NCBI GenBank assembly: GCA_947489685.1
Contig: CANLEM010000002.1
Location: forward strand, 496,001-560,000
Length of the DNA stretch: 64,000 bases
Source: an uncultured Aquimarina sp.
GTDB lineage: Bacteria > Bacteroidota > Bacteroidia > Flavobacteriales > Flavobacteriaceae
Direction: 5' to 3'
Shown: positions 1-8,806 of the stretch, one piece after another
Layout of the letters: the number at the start of each line of letters is the position of its first letter
Position numbering within the stretch: the stretch's first letter is position 1
Position numbers and translations under genes: made by a program
The notes under the pieces: model-generated
What the model saw: the letters and a program-made list of their open reading frames with translations, nothing else
What the model was told of the DNA's origin: nothing
Database searches by the model: none

Positions 1-1833
1 TTTTCCGTCTACAAAAGGCCACATCGCGCCAGGTTGAGATTTTAAAACCTCTAAAGGAGCCATATTGTGTTTTTTATTATCGTGATGTTTGCGATACTCA
101 TTATAAATCTCCTCAATATGAGTTTCTTCTTTATAGTAGAATTGTTTTTCGTATCCCATACGCTTAGCTACCTCTACCAACTGCCAGGTATCACTCATTG
201 CTTCGCCAGGTGGATCCACCATTTGATCAAAGTGTTGAGTTCTACGTTCTGAATTACCAAAAAGTCCTTCCCGTTCGATCCACATGGCCGATGGTAAAAT
301 AACATCAGCAATATCTGTTGTAGGTGTAGGATAGATGTCAGAAACAACAATAAATCGCCCTTCTTTTTTTGCACCGTCTCGATAACGCTTCAGTTTCGGC
401 ATGGTAACCATAGGATTGGTAACTTGAATCCACATAAAACGAATATCACCTCTATCTAGGGCACGAAACATTTCGACGGTATGATAAGTCGGTTTAGATG
501 GAATATTCTCCACTGGTACATCCCATATCTTGGCGGCAAATTCACGATGTTTTTCGTTCATTACTACACCATGTGGTAATTTATGTGTTAGCGTTCCTAC
601 TTCTCTCACTGTACCACAAGCACTAGGTTGTCCGGTTAATGAAAATGGGCTATTACCTGGGGATGAAATTTTTCCGGTAAGAAGATGAATATTATATACC
701 AGATTATTGATCCAGGTTCCGCGAGAATGCTGGTTCATTCCCATACACCAAAGCGACATTATTTTTTTATTCGGATCACCGTAATATGCTGCCATATACT
801 TAATGTCTTTGGCAGAAACTCCTGATACCTTTTCAACTTTTTCGGGAGTGTAGTCTTCTAAGAATTTTTTAAAAGCAGTAAAATCAATTTTTTCGGGTTT
901 GTCCTTGAATTTATAATTGTCTTCAAGACCATATCCCATATTGGTAAGACCTTTGTTGAAATTACAGTGTTTTTCGACAAAAGATGTATTTACCCATCCA
1001 TTATTAATGATTTCGTAGCAAATAGCATTTGCCACCGCCAAATCAGTTTGAGGTTTAAACAAAATAGATTTATCTGATGCTTTACTGGTTCTTGTGGTTC
1101 TCGTTGCGAAATCAATAATTTTCACGTCTCTTTTTAAGCGTTGATCCAGTAGTCTAGAGAAAAGTACAGGATGCATTTCTGCCATGTTATTTCCCCATAA
1201 GAAAAACACATCGGCATGGTCTATATCTTCGTAACATCCCATGGGTTCGTCAATACCAAAGGAGGTCATAAACCCTGTAACTGCACTTGCCATACATAAT
1301 CGCGCATTGGCTTCGACATTATTGGTTCCTATACATCCCTTAAAAAGTTTGGAAGCCGCATACCCATCAGGAATAGTCCATTGGCCGGATCCATAAATTG
1401 ATACTGCATCTTTACCATGACTTTTTATCGTTTCTTTCATTTTAAAAGCAACAAGATCCAAGGCTTCTTCCATCGAAGTTTCTACATACTGACCTTTTCT
1501 TTTTACTAGTGGTTTGGTCAATCTATCCTTACCATAAAGTGCCATAATTGAATGATATCCTTTTACACAACAAAGCCCTTTATTAACCGGAGATTTGGGA
1601 TCACCTTTTACAGCAACCGCTTTTCCATTTTCGGTTCCAACAAGAACACCACATCCAACACCGCAAAAACGGCATGGAGCTTTTTTCCAATCCAGGTTCG
1701 CACTATTTGGAATACCTTTTTCTTGCTCATCCGCAAATAATATTCCAGGAAACATGGTTGCCGCCGCAGTCATTGCAGATAAAATCGCCATTTTCTTGAT
1801 AAATTTTCTTCTATTGGTTAGAGAGGTATACAT
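1..1833 (-). CDS. napA: Periplasmic nitrate reductase catalytic subunit NapA (5' part; cut by window edge)
   Basis: Reduces nitrate to nitrite in the periplasm with a bis-MGD molybdenum centre and one [4Fe-4S] cluster. Only about 611 N-terminal residues are present; the gene runs off the left edge. The N-terminus carries a Tat signal (T-N-R-R-K-F-I-K-K, residues 6-14) followed by a hydrophobic stretch. Residues 54-88 show the cluster pattern CxxCxxxC-x26-C. The motif NARLCMAS supplies the expected Mo-binding cysteine. Further family stretches such as GMNQHSRGTW and FMWIQVTNPM are readable without frameshift. The start was chosen because ATG at 1833 lies directly before the Tat motif and 4 bases after the napD stop, so the two are translationally linked. 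Cofactor could come from the Mo-cofactor operon at 33.6-39.5 kb. Identification is very secure. Confidence 0.96.
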   Translation of the reverse strand, partial: MYTSLTNRRKFIKKMAILSAMTAAATMFPGILFADEQEKGIPNSANLDWKKAPCRFCGVGCGVLVGTENGKAVAVKGDPKSPVNKGLCCVKGYHSIMALYGKDRLTKPLVKRKGQYVETSMEEALDLVAFKMKETIKSHGKDAVSIYGSGQWTIPDGYAASKLFKGCIGTNNVEANARLCMASAVTGFMTSFGIDEPMGCYEDIDHADVFFLWGNNMAEMHPVLFSRLLDQRLKRDVKIIDFATRTTRTSKASDKSILFKPQTDLAVANAICYEIINNGWVNTSFVEKHCNFNKGLTNMGYGLEDNYKFKDKPEKIDFTAFKKFLEDYTPEKVEKVSGVSAKDIKYMAAYYGDPNKKIMSLWCMGMNQHSRGTWINNLVYNIHLLTGKISSPGNSPFSLTGQPSACGTVREVGTLTHKLPHGVVMNEKHREFAAKIWDVPVENIPSKPTYHTVEMFRALDRGDIRFMWIQVTNPMVTMPKLKRYRDGAKKEGRFIVVSDIYPTPTTDIADVILPSAMWIEREGLFGNSERRTQHFDQMVDPPGEAMSDTWQLVEVAKRMGYEKQFYYKEETHIEEIYNEYRKHHDNKKHNMAPLEVLKSQPGAMWPFVDGK

Positions 1834-1837
1834 ATAG

Positions 1838-2077
1838 TTAATTATTTTGTGGTGTATTAAAACCAGAAACCATGGCAAGTAATTTTAAGCTTTCAATGGT
1901 CTCTAATTTTTCTTTTAGCATAGCTTCTTCTGTTTTGTCTTCGGTTTCAGTAATCAGAATAAGTACTTCTTTATTCTGAGCCGGCATGATTTCACATTGT
2001 TCTATGGAAGATAGCGCTTCAATGAGTTCGTTTTTTTTGCCCGAATGTGGATGGGCTAAATAGCTCTTAATAGGCAT
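1838..2077 (-). CDS. napD: Chaperone NapD for periplasmic nitrate reductase
   Basis: A 79-residue cytoplasmic protein with the ferredoxin-like fold expected of NapD, which binds the Tat signal of NapA and delays export until cofactor is loaded. The N-terminus MPIKSYLAHP matches the family's first beta strand, and an internal stretch VLILITETED matches a later strand. There is no signal peptide. It lies 4 bases upstream of napA, in the usual Bacteroidetes napD-napA order. The call rests mostly on size, fold-like pattern and position, because NapD sequences diverge strongly. Confidence 0.85.
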   Translation of the reverse strand: MPIKSYLAHPHSGKKNELIEALSSIEQCEIMPAQNKEVLILITETEDKTEEAMLKEKLETIESLKLLAMVSGFNTPQNN

Positions 2078-2206
2078 ATTTTTTTGTTTAAGGTTTTTTT
2101 ATTCTATCTAGAAAATCAATGTTTTCTATTTCCTTCTTTGAAAAAATGATCTTGTAATCACATCAAGGATAACCTCCTCATTATCTGATTAATAAGATAA
2201 TCATTT

Positions 2207-3490
2207 TTATTCAGTATTCTTTTTAAAATCTGTTGTAAAAAGATTAGGATTGATAATTAATTGTGCCCAGCCCCAGTTGTTGGTATTGTCATAAGGTCTA
2301 CCGGCTTTGACCAAGCTCATACTTTCTGAAGCGAACATATGAGAATACCCTAGATTCAGTTTTACATTCTTTATAATTTGTTGTTTAAAGACAACATCTA
2401 CCTCTGTACCCAAATATTTATCTTCATCTCCCGTTAGATCTGCATTGGCAGCAAAATAGTGTACCTTTACTAAGAGATTGGATTTTGCTCCCGTTGTAAA
2501 CACAACTTTACCGTACAAATCATTCAGTCCCACATTATTGGCATGATTGCCAACGAAGAAATAATCCATATATCCATTAAATTTATGATTGGTGCCATAA
2601 AGTGGGAAGAAAGATTTGTTTTTATCATCGTCGGCCTGATCGGTACCACTTAGTACTTCAATACCCAATCCATACAATATTTTACCAGGTTTATAGGTAG
2701 CTTCTAAAGAGGCTTGATACGCACTTAAATCTGTATCTGCATTCGCTTTTCCGAATTGATAATAAGCACTACCCACAAAATTTACCTTACCTAATTGGAA
2801 TGTAAAATATGAACCAGTAGTATGACGATAAAAAACGCCATCAGGCTCATCGTTATTGATTCCTGTAAATTTTTGGAACCCTGTGTTTAGAAATAGGAAA
2901 CTGGCAGAAGTTTTTTTCCAGTTTTTCTTAAGGTATGCGTATTGCATAGTTTTATACGTAAAGAACCCCTGAATATTGAACCCACTACCCTCATTGGGTT
3001 GTCCTTCTTGACTAAAAGCTGCTCCTATATCTACTTTAAAATTTTCATTTTCATATTTGATTAATGCGGCATCATGAAAACGACCTTGCATAGCCCAATC
3101 CAATCCACCAAAAATACGTTGATCATCATAAGAAATTACCTGTCTACCAGCTTTTAACGACCAATTTTTATCAAGAAATATTTGTCCCCATGCTTGAAAT
3201 AGCGAAAAAGAATCGTTTCCGTCATTGAGTAATATTTGTCTTGTATCTCCCCATGTGCTCACATCTTGTACACTTACAAAAAGCTTTAATCTTTCTTGTT
3301 GGTATCCGATATTAAGGCGGGAGCGTTGGGTTACAAAAGCTGCAGGGTCTGCGCCGTCTGGAAATAAGTTATTAAAACCATGACGGTATTCGAATCTGGC
3401 TCTTAGGTCGGCATCTATAGTCAATTGAGCTATTATAGTATTGGTGAAAAAAATAAAAAGTAAAACAGGTACGTATTTTATTGTTTTCAT
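2207..3490 (-). CDS. Outer-membrane alginate-export-type beta-barrel porin
   Basis: A 427-residue outer-membrane protein. It begins with a clear signal peptide (MKTIKYVPVLLFIFF..TIIAQ) and then shows alternating hydrophobic/aromatic strands throughout, with motifs of the alginate-export (AlgE-like) family: ADLRARFEYRHG near the mature N-terminus, QRSRLNIGYQ, and GRQVISYDDQRIFGGLDW. Proteins of this family often sit beside nitrate, nitrite or other respiratory genes in Bacteroidetes, where they may pass small anions; substrate is unknown here. An upstream in-frame ATG at 3520 would add ten residues before the signal peptide, so the start at 3490 is preferred. A degenerate FNR-type palindrome lies about 60 bp upstream. 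Confidence 0.8.
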   Translation of the reverse strand: MKTIKYVPVLLFIFFTNTIIAQLTIDADLRARFEYRHGFNNLFPDGADPAAFVTQRSRLNIGYQQERLKLFVSVQDVSTWGDTRQILLNDGNDSFSLFQAWGQIFLDKNWSLKAGRQVISYDDQRIFGGLDWAMQGRFHDAALIKYENENFKVDIGAAFSQEGQPNEGSGFNIQGFFTYKTMQYAYLKKNWKKTSASFLFLNTGFQKFTGINNDEPDGVFYRHTTGSYFTFQLGKVNFVGSAYYQFGKANADTDLSAYQASLEATYKPGKILYGLGIEVLSGTDQADDDKNKSFFPLYGTNHKFNGYMDYFFVGNHANNVGLNDLYGKVVFTTGAKSNLLVKVHYFAANADLTGDEDKYLGTEVDVVFKQQIIKNVKLNLGYSHMFASESMSLVKAGRPYDNTNNWGWAQLIINPNLFTTDFKKNTE

Positions 3491-3547
3491 AAGAGTTTGA
3501 TATTTATTGATGTACCACAAATATTATTCTATAAATTTTGTTAAAAC

Positions 3548-3561
3548 ATGACTTTTATCAT
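3548..3561. promoter_or_regulatory. Degenerate FNR/CRP-type site upstream of the porin
   Basis: Sequence ATGACTTTTATCAT matches TTGAT-N4-ATCAA with one mismatch in the inner position of the left half. It lies 58 bp from the porin start and 64 bp from the divergent DUF2892 gene. Support comes only from the better copies further right in the window. Confidence 0.3.
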
Positions 3562-3624
3562 CTTTTAACTCTTATTTATTGGTGAACTTATCACAGTCAA
3601 TAAACTTTTTAAACACTTGTAGAT

Positions 3625-3849
3625 ATGAAAAAGAATATGGGAAAAATAGATGCTGTAATAAGAATCATTATCGGTGCCGTTTTGGCCTACTTGTTTTACA
3701 ATAATTACATAACAGGTACTTTAGGAATCTTTTTATTATCACTATCAGGAGTATTGGTAATTACCGGATTCATGGGGTGGTGTCCACTATATCGATTGTT
3801 TGGGTTAAGAACCTGCGAGGTAAAGAATGGACTAACAGAAGATCACTGA
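3625..3849 (+). CDS. DUF2892 (YgaP-like) small inner-membrane protein
   Basis: A 74-residue protein matching DUF2892, the membrane domain also found at the C-terminus of the rhodanese YgaP. It has the typical start MGKIDAVIRIIIGAVL, two membrane helices (about residues 11-27 and 32-49) and the family end motif GWCPLYRLFG. Stand-alone copies are common in Bacteroidetes near sulfur, nitrate or metal genes; no biochemical role is established. It is transcribed divergently from the porin and convergently with the pdxH-like gene. Confidence 0.85.
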   Translation: MKKNMGKIDAVIRIIIGAVLAYLFYNNYITGTLGIFLLSLSGVLVITGFMGWCPLYRLFGLRTCEVKNGLTEDH

Positions 3850-3868
3850 TACTGGCTATTTACAGTAT
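3849..3868. terminator. Short hairpin between convergent genes
   Basis: ATACTG (3849-3854) pairs with CAGTAT (3863-3868) across an 8-base loop, exactly where the DUF2892 and pdxH-like genes end. The six-base stem and weak T-tract make this a tentative bidirectional terminator. Confidence 0.3.
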
Positions 3869-4458
3869 TTAATTTCTTTTAACCAGCTGTAATCCGATTG
3901 TAAATCATATTGCGTAATACGACTGAATCCTACTAATCGATCATGCTCGATAAACCGTATCTGGGAAGGTTTGATAATATACCCTCCCCAATATTCTGGT
4001 TTGGGTATGGTTTTGTTTTTGAAGTTAAGTTCATAATACATTAGACGGTCATCAAGTACTTCACGGGAAGGAATAACATCACTCTGTTGTGATGCCCAAG
4101 CACTTAATTTACTTCCTCTGGGACGAGATTCGAAATACCCTTCGGATAGGTTTTTTGGTAATTTTTCTGCTTTTCCTATAATCAAGACTTCACGTCGAGA
4201 TGAACTCCAATTAAATACAACAGAAACCTTATTATTTTTTGCTATTGCTTTTCCTTTGTCACTATTATAGTTAGTAAAAAAAACAAATCCCTCCCAGGTG
4301 AAACGTTTCAATAAAACTATTCTGTTTTTGGGAAAACCATCTAAGCCTATCGTAGAAAGGAGCATCGTATTAACTTCGTCTTCGGGGTGAGCCATATCTA
4401 CCTCATGAAACCATTTCTGGAAGTGTGCTATTGGATTATAATCATTTGTACTACTCAT
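3856..4458 (-). CDS. Pyridoxamine 5'-phosphate oxidase-like flavoprotein with altered C-terminus
   Basis: A 200-residue protein clearly of the PdxH family (FMN-dependent oxidation of pyridoxine/pyridoxamine phosphate). Family stretches are in order: NRIVLLKRF, FVFFTNYNSDKGKA, VVFNWSSSRREV, YFESRPRGSKLSAWASQQS, and PEYWGGYIIKPSQIRF. The C-terminus departs from the family: the substrate-binding RLHDR segment is replaced by RLVGFSR, removing the histidine. There is no sign of a frameshift; the reading is clean to the stop. It may be a true PdxH with a shifted active site, or a paralogue with another substrate. Its start overlaps the end of the copper ATPase gene by 8 bases, so they are probably co-transcribed. 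Confidence 0.8.
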   Translation of the reverse strand: MSSTNDYNPIAHFQKWFHEVDMAHPEDEVNTMLLSTIGLDGFPKNRIVLLKRFTWEGFVFFTNYNSDKGKAIAKNNKVSVVFNWSSSRREVLIIGKAEKLPKNLSEGYFESRPRGSKLSAWASQQSDVIPSREVLDDRLMYYELNFKNKTIPKPEYWGGYIIKPSQIRFIEHDRLVGFSRITQYDLQSDYSWLKEIKYCK

Positions 4459-6862
4459 GGGTTTTGGGGATTAACTTTTTTCCATAGCAGTTTGTAAGTA
4501 TAGTGACATATACTACAATAGAAATAGAACTTAAAGGCATCAGTATTGCCGCTACAATTGGGGATAATTGACCTGTAACTGCAAAATATAATCCTATAAT
4601 GTTATATAAAAAAGAAAGTGCAAAGCTTGATTTTATGATAGATATTGCATTTCTAGAGATCTTAAGATAGGTTGTGATTTTTTCAAATCCTGAAGCATCC
4701 AGAATGGCATCACTTGCAGGGGAGAATACGTTTACATTTTCGGATATTGCAATTCCCACATTACTTTGTGCTAATGCTCCTGCATCATTTAACCCATCGC
4801 CGATCATAACTACGTTATTGTTATGATCTTGCAAAGCTTTGATATAAGAAAGTTTATCTTCTGGTTTTTGATTAAACTGTAAAGCTGTGTTTTTGGGGAG
4901 TAATTTTTTTAAATATTTTTTTTCTCCCTCATTATCGCCCGATAAGATGGATAACATATATTGTTTTGATAAGGTGTCAAATATTTTTTTTAACCCTTTT
5001 CTATATTGATTATGAAAAACATACTGACCTTTATATTGATTATTTGTACTTATATGTACAGTAGTTTTCAAAATTTCGGGATCATATGTGCTTCCTACAA
5101 AACCAGACGAACCAATTTTGATGGTGTTTTGTGCTGATTTCCCTTCGATTCCTTTTCCGATATGTTCCTTGTACTCATCTAATGTTAGGATATTATGTTC
5201 GTCCAATAAATTATAAAGAGATCTGCTTAGTGGATGGTTTGAAGAACGCAACGTATTTTTGAGTAGAGATTCTTCTTCTTCTGATAATTGTTCTCCCTGA
5301 TACTCTATAGCATTTGTGGTATTCGCAGTTATAGTCCCTGTTTTATCAAAAATCATAGCGTTGGCCTGGGCTAATTTTTCAATCACGTCTACGTTTTTGA
5401 GATAGAATTTACTTTTTCCAAAAATTCTAAGAATATTGCCTAAGGCAAAAGGCCTGGCTAAGGCTAGTGCACATGGACAAGCAATAATGAGCACTGCGGT
5501 GAAAACATTTAGAGCCTTTGAAGGGTCTGAAAACAACCAAAAAACTGTCGCCAATACAGCAATGCTCAATATAGTGATCGTAAAATATTTGCTTATAATA
5601 TCGGTTAGATTAGTAAATGTTGCAGATTTGTCTTTTTGGAACACATCATTACTCCATAATTGAGTAAGATAACTTTGTTCTACAGATTTAAGTGCTTCAA
5701 TTTCAATAGCACCAAACAGTTGTTTTCCTCCTGCAAAAAGCTTTTCTCCAGATTTTTTGTGCACAGATTCGCTTTCTCCAGTTACAAAACTGTAATCAAT
5801 ATTAGCAGTGCCTTGTATCAAAATAGCATCAACAGGAATTAGTTCTGCATTTCGAATTAGTAATCGATCTCCTTTTTTGATATCATATACCTGTATATTC
5901 TCTTCCCGTTTTTCTTTTTTATGCTTTGCGGAATTAATTTTTGTAACCGCAATAGGGAAATAGGATTTGTAATCTCTTTCAAAAGAAAGAAATGAATACG
6001 TTTTTTGTTGAAAAAATTTCCCTAATAAAAGAAAGAATATCAATCCTGTGAGGCTATCAAAAAAACCTGTACCCAGATCAAACATAATTTCTATCGAACT
6101 CCTAATAAAGAGCACCAGAATTCCTAAAGCTATTGGCACATCAATATTTAATATTTTGGATCGCAATCCTTTATATGCAGAAACATAGTATTCTTGTGCA
6201 GCATAAAAAACAACCGGTAGAGAAAAAGCAAACATCAACCAGCGAAAAATATGTTTATATCGCTCTAACCAAAATTCTGAAACTTCAAAATATTCGGGAA
6301 AAGATAAAAACATCACATTACCAAAAGCAAAACCCGCAATACCTAATTTGTAGAATAGACTTCGATTGATCTGTTGTCCTTCTTTATTGTAATCATCAAG
6401 ACTTATATAAGGCTCGTATCCTATCGAATTTAATAAGATCACTACTTGCTTAAGTGAGGTTTTCTCAGAGTCAAAAATGACTCTGACAGTCTTTTTGGAG
6501 AAATTTACCTGCGAGGCAGTAATCGAAAGCTGAAGCTTGTGGAGGTTTTCTAAAATCCATATACACGAACTACAATGAATGTGTGGGATATATAGTGTGG
6601 CTATTTGTACATTTTGATTACTAAATTCTATTAGTCTTTCAGTAATAGCAGTATTATCGAGATAATCGTATTTTCCTTCAATCTCTTTTGGAATGGCCCC
6701 AGGAGTAGATTGTAAGTCATAATAACAGGATAAATCATTACTCGAAAAAATATCATATACAGTTTTGCAACCATTACAGCAGAAGGTTTTGTGATCAAAA
6801 TTTATAATTGTTTTATCGCAATGGTTTCCACAGTGAAAACAAATCGACTGTATCATAGACAC
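4451..6862 (-). CDS. ccoI: Heavy-metal P-type ATPase, CcoI/FixI type (copper for cbb3 oxidase)
   Basis: An 803-residue copper-translocating P1B ATPase. The N-terminus has a cysteine-rich region (CFHCGNHC and FCCNGC, residues 8-32) typical of CcoI, then a degenerate HMA domain with HCSSC near residue 96. Downstream are the TGES-type actuator motif (VTGESESV), the ion-binding IIACPCALA motif in a membrane helix, the phosphorylation motif DKTGTIT, the nucleotide-binding HPLSRSL and the hinge MIGDGLNDAGAL. CcoI exports copper needed to assemble the CuB centre of cbb3 cytochrome oxidase. In Bacteroidetes it usually precedes ccoSNOQP; here the next gene is pdxH-like and no oxidase genes are in the window. 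A perfect FNR-type palindrome lies 41-58 bp upstream of the start. Confidence 0.92.
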   Translation of the reverse strand: MSMIQSICFHCGNHCDKTIINFDHKTFCCNGCKTVYDIFSSNDLSCYYDLQSTPGAIPKEIEGKYDYLDNTAITERLIEFSNQNVQIATLYIPHIHCSSCIWILENLHKLQLSITASQVNFSKKTVRVIFDSEKTSLKQVVILLNSIGYEPYISLDDYNKEGQQINRSLFYKLGIAGFAFGNVMFLSFPEYFEVSEFWLERYKHIFRWLMFAFSLPVVFYAAQEYYVSAYKGLRSKILNIDVPIALGILVLFIRSSIEIMFDLGTGFFDSLTGLIFFLLLGKFFQQKTYSFLSFERDYKSYFPIAVTKINSAKHKKEKREENIQVYDIKKGDRLLIRNAELIPVDAILIQGTANIDYSFVTGESESVHKKSGEKLFAGGKQLFGAIEIEALKSVEQSYLTQLWSNDVFQKDKSATFTNLTDIISKYFTITILSIAVLATVFWLFSDPSKALNVFTAVLIIACPCALALARPFALGNILRIFGKSKFYLKNVDVIEKLAQANAMIFDKTGTITANTTNAIEYQGEQLSEEEESLLKNTLRSSNHPLSRSLYNLLDEHNILTLDEYKEHIGKGIEGKSAQNTIKIGSSGFVGSTYDPEILKTTVHISTNNQYKGQYVFHNQYRKGLKKIFDTLSKQYMLSILSGDNEGEKKYLKKLLPKNTALQFNQKPEDKLSYIKALQDHNNNVVMIGDGLNDAGALAQSNVGIAISENVNVFSPASDAILDASGFEKITTYLKISRNAISIIKSSFALSFLYNIIGLYFAVTGQLSPIVAAILMPLSSISIVVYVTILTNCYGKKLIPKTHE

Positions 6863-6902
6863 ATTGTTTTGCTACAAAAGTGGAGAAGTTAACTTTAAAA
6901 GA

Positions 6903-6920
6903 ATATGATAATTATCATAT
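6903..6920. promoter_or_regulatory. Perfect FNR/CRP-type palindrome upstream of ccoI
   Basis: ATATGATAATTATCATAT is an 18-bp perfect palindrome containing TGAT-N4-ATCA (6906-6917). Its centre is about 50 bp upstream of the ccoI start and 155 bp from the first divergent universal stress gene. It matches the FNR consensus TTGAT-N4-ATCAA except at the outermost base pair. Confidence 0.7.
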
Positions 6921-6996
6921 GTTAAATCAAACAGAAGAGACTAATGATCTTGTACACAATAATCTTTGTGTTGATGAACTCAACCTTAATGCAACC

Positions 6997-7008
6997 TGAC
7001 AAAAATCA
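6997..7008. promoter_or_regulatory. Degenerate FNR-type site upstream of first universal stress gene
   Basis: TGACAAAAATCA fits TGA-N6-TCA with one inner mismatch. It lies 57 bp before the start of the first universal stress protein, the same offset seen for the better sites at 9653, 10567 and 11951. Confidence 0.45.
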
Positions 7009-7020
7009 TAGTTTCTAATA

Positions 7021-7032
7021 TGATCATTATCT
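7021..7032. promoter_or_regulatory. Second degenerate FNR-type half-palindrome
   Basis: TGATCATTATCT has an intact left half and one mismatch at the last base of the right half. It is 33 bp upstream of the first universal stress gene and could overlap the core promoter. Confidence 0.3.
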
Positions 7033-7065
7033 AGCTTTGGGTACAACGCATTAAAAAGGTTAGCA

Positions 7066-7914
7066 ATGAGAAAAATATTAATCCCTACAGATTTTTCTGA
7101 AAACGCCATGAACGCTATTCGTTATGCCATAGAGCTTTTTAAATATGAACGAAGTGATTTTTTCATTATGCATGCTTATTCTGACGAAGTGTATGATCAT
7201 AACACATTAGTTTCTCGTGAAATTTTGGACGAATTAAAAACGTCTGTACATGAAAACTCTGATAAAGAGTTAGTCAAAATTCTTGAAACTATTCAACAAC
7301 TTTCACCTAATCCAAGACATCTATATAAAACACTCTCGGTATTTGGCAGTTTAATTGATGAGTCCAATGATATTGTGGACAAAGAGAATATTGACATTAT
7401 AGTAATGGGGACTAAAGGAAAGAAAAATGACCAACGCCTTACGTTTGGAAGCAATACACTACAAGTACTCAAATATGTTAAATGCCCTGTATTAGCAATT
7501 CCAATCGGGTGTTCATATCATCAACCCAACACTATTCTTTTACCTACAGATTACTTATTGCCATTTAAAAAACGAGAATTAAAATTATTAAGCACATTAG
7601 CCAAAAGCTTTAGGTCTACCATCAACTTTTTATATGTTTCTAAATATGAAAAATTGTCTATCCGACAGGAAGATAATAAAGCTTTTCTGGAAGAATGTTT
7701 GCCAGATGCTAAACTTCAATTTCATAGGGTAACATCTGATGATCTTACTGCGGCCATCAATGGATTTATAAGTAGTAATGAAATTGATTTTTTGGTGATG
7801 GTTAACTCTCGTCGCTCATATCTGGAGAGTTTATTATATCAATCAACGATCGACAAAATAGGGTTGGATATTAAAATTCCGTTTTTGACCATGCAAAATT
7901 TACAACGTAATTAA
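7066..7914 (+). CDS. Universal stress protein, tandem UspA domains (copy 1)
   Basis: A 282-residue cytoplasmic protein with two UspA domains. Domain 1 starts MRKILIPTDFSENAMNAIRYA and holds the ATP-binding motif G-x2-G-x9-G-(S/T) as GTKG-x9-GSNT near residues 118-134, ending in CPVLAIP. Domain 2 (about 155-282) keeps the fold-like strands (TILLPTDYL, FLVMVNSRRSYLESLLY) but lacks the glycine motif. Such proteins bind ATP or act as stress-survival factors; no catalytic role is assured. It is the first of five tandem copies on this strand and only 11 bases before copy 2. FNR-type sites upstream suggest induction when oxygen is low. Confidence 0.9.
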   Translation: MRKILIPTDFSENAMNAIRYAIELFKYERSDFFIMHAYSDEVYDHNTLVSREILDELKTSVHENSDKELVKILETIQQLSPNPRHLYKTLSVFGSLIDESNDIVDKENIDIIVMGTKGKKNDQRLTFGSNTLQVLKYVKCPVLAIPIGCSYHQPNTILLPTDYLLPFKKRELKLLSTLAKSFRSTINFLYVSKYEKLSIRQEDNKAFLEECLPDAKLQFHRVTSDDLTAAINGFISSNEIDFLVMVNSRRSYLESLLYQSTIDKIGLDIKIPFLTMQNLQRN

Positions 7915-7925
7915 AACTTAATACG

Positions 7926-8780
7926 ATGAAAAGAATCTTATTACCTACAGATTTTTCGGACAATGCATATAATGCAATAGAATATGCAGTGCAGTTTTTT
8001 AAGGAAGATAAGGTAACCTTTTATTTGCTTAATACCTTCACTCCGGTTTCATATCACTCAGGATATCTTATAGAGAGCCCAACTCTTTATGGGTTGGAGG
8101 ATGTGGCTATGGCAAATTCTAAAAGAGATATAGAACGTATCGAAGAAAAGATCAAAAAAGAATTTAGCAATCAGAATCATGAATTTGTAAGATTATCTGC
8201 ATTTAATACCTTTATTGGAGAAATCAAGGACGTTATTGATAGATATAGTATTGACCTTATTGTTATGGGAACAAAAGGGGCCACAGGAGCAAAAGAAGTC
8301 TTTATAGGCACGCATACCATGTATACTATTAAAAAGGCAAAATGCCCAGTAATTGCTGTTCCATCAGGATTTGAATATGAAGAACCTAAAGAGGTATTAT
8401 TTCCTACAGATTACAACCTCAGTAAAAGCAACACATATTTACCATTAATTAAAGAAATATGCGAAAAGCATATATGCAGATTGAATATCCTAAACGCATA
8501 CTACGGAGTACCATTAAATACACAACAAGAAGAAATCAAGAATTTTTTGGATGAGTATTTTAAAGACAATGCACACATATTTCATATTGCCGAAGGGGTT
8601 GATGTATTAGAAGCTGTAGAAGATTTTCAGAAAAAATACAAAATCAATTTATTAATCATGATTCATAACAAACATTCATTTTTTGAAAATTTATTATTCA
8701 CACCAGTAATTAACCAAATCGCATATCATACCCATATTCCGTTTTTGGTGATACCTTCAGAAAAAAGAGTAAGGTCATAA
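7926..8780 (+). CDS. Universal stress protein, tandem UspA domains (copy 2)
   Basis: A 284-residue two-domain UspA protein. It begins MKRILLPTDFSDNAYNAIEYA, and domain 1 has an intact ATP-binding motif (GTKG-x9-GTHT) followed by CPVIAVP. Domain 2 begins near EVLFPTDYN and has no glycine motif. It lies 11 bases after copy 1 with no room for a promoter, so it must share copy 1's transcript. It differs from its neighbours mainly in the region between the strands, with a lysine/glutamate-rich helix around residues 70-85. Confidence 0.9.
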   Translation: MKRILLPTDFSDNAYNAIEYAVQFFKEDKVTFYLLNTFTPVSYHSGYLIESPTLYGLEDVAMANSKRDIERIEEKIKKEFSNQNHEFVRLSAFNTFIGEIKDVIDRYSIDLIVMGTKGATGAKEVFIGTHTMYTIKKAKCPVIAVPSGFEYEEPKEVLFPTDYNLSKSNTYLPLIKEICEKHICRLNILNAYYGVPLNTQQEEIKNFLDEYFKDNAHIFHIAEGVDVLEAVEDFQKKYKINLLIMIHNKHSFFENLLFTPVINQIAYHTHIPFLVIPSEKRVRS

Positions 8781-8806
8781 ATAAACCATATAAACTCAAC
8801 ACTAAA

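Noticed and set aside
2141..2162. TGATCTTGTAATCA upstream of napD
   Set aside because: Spacer of 6 rather than 4 between TGAT and ATCA; not the same site type.
3583..3593. TGAACTTATCA upstream of the DUF2892 gene
   Set aside because: The halves are 5 bases apart instead of 6, so it does not fit the FNR/CRP geometry.
5436..5663. Plus-strand frames opposite ccoI
   Set aside because: Antisense shadows; the ccoI frame has all P-type ATPase motifs.
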